This document shows, piece by piece, positions 5,566 to 5,810 of a stretch of 5,810 bases of DNA (the stretch's first letter is position 1; every line of letters begins with the position of its first letter). The notes under the pieces are model-generated. The model was not told the DNA's origin. It saw only the letters and a list, made by a program, of their open reading frames with translations, and made no database searches. The position numbers were made by a program, and so were the translations under genes. This stretch comes from Gammaproteobacteria bacterium. Its GTDB lineage: Bacteria > Pseudomonadota > Gammaproteobacteria > Steroidobacterales > GCA-2729495. The DNA lies in contig JAKLLP010000150.1 in the NCBI GenBank assembly GCA_023150055.1, positions 1-5,810 on the forward strand, written 5' to 3'.

Positions 5566-5810
5566 TCAAACGACCACGTTGACCAGCTTGCCCGGCACGA
5601 CGATCACCCTGCGCACGGGCTTGCCGGCGACGTGACGGCTGACGTTCTCGTCGGCCAGCGCCGCAGCCTTCACCGTCGCCTCGTCGGCACCCGTGGGCAC
5701 GGTGATGCGGCCGCGAAGCTTGCCGTTGACCTGGATGACGACGTCCATCGTTTCCGCAGCGAGGGCGGTCGCGTCGCTGTCCGGCCAGCGCTCGTCGACC
5801 ACGGCCCGCG
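5566..5810 (-). CDS. leuS: Leucine--tRNA ligase, C-terminal end (cut by right window edge)
   Basis: LeuRS charges tRNA-Leu in the cytoplasm. Only the last 80 complete residues are visible, about a tenth of the usual 860 or so; no start or catalytic motif is in the window. The visible part is the end of the anticodon-binding region and the C-terminal tRNA-binding domain: VDERWPDSD, then VVIQVNGKLRGRITVP, and the terminal block VRRVIVVPGKLVNVVV, close to the E. coli LeuRS end (VQVNGKVRAKITVP and VRKVIYVPGKLLNLVV). The frame stays open to position 5810, so the gene continues beyond the window. Nearby lptE on the same strand fits the common leuS-lptE order, although a plus-strand gene now separates them. 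Confidence 0.95.
   Translation of the reverse strand, partial: RAVVDERWPDSDATALAAETMDVVIQVNGKLRGRITVPTGADEATVKAAALADENVSRHVAGKPVRRVIVVPGKLVNVVV

Noticed and set aside
1..5810. Defence system, CRISPR, mobile element, tRNA or rRNA
   Set aside because: I found no direct repeats, transposase or recombinase motifs, tRNA-like cloverleaf or rRNA sequence. All of the long coding space is accounted for by recognised families.

Overview
The window is GC-rich, densely coded bacterial chromosome with short intergenic gaps and several stop/start overlaps. The gene content points to a gammaproteobacterium. There is an outer-membrane LPS assembly lipoprotein (LptE) near the C-terminus of LeuRS, a holA-nadD pair, and a long Trm112-family protein that resembles the form I recall from Xanthomonas-like lineages. 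The genus cannot be fixed from the sequence. No mobile element, tRNA, rRNA, CRISPR array or phage gene is visible.

Layout, left to right. Minus-strand nadD (cut by the left edge) is preceded by holA, which overlaps it by ATGA. Holding to the minus strand, a Trm112-family gene lies upstream of holA with its own candidate extended -10 promoter. Further upstream, cysS-sufE-yidD form a tight run: about 17 bp from cysS to the likely sufE ATG, and a GTGA overlap from sufE to yidD. A 115 bp divergent region containing a perfect TATAAT separates cysS from plus-strand hisI. hisI converges on minus-strand lptE (12 bp gap). A 166 bp divergent region separates lptE from a plus-strand gene for a small four-helix membrane protein of the TIGR03987/HsmA-like type. 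That gene converges on the 3' end of minus-strand leuS, which is cut by the right edge.

Most genes are housekeeping: tRNA charging (cysS, leuS), Fe-S assembly (sufE), membrane protein insertion (yidD), replication (holA), NAD synthesis (nadD), histidine synthesis (hisI) and LPS export (lptE). The main point of interest is order. The familiar gammaproteobacterial chain leuS-lptE-holA-nadD is still recognisable on the minus strand, but it is split by the membrane-protein gene and by a hisI/cysS-sufE-yidD-trm112 block. At protein level, HisI appears to have Asp where the first zinc-ligand Cys is expected, and the Trm112 homologue lacks the usual four-cysteine zinc site. I saw no clear evidence for a wholly new biological system.
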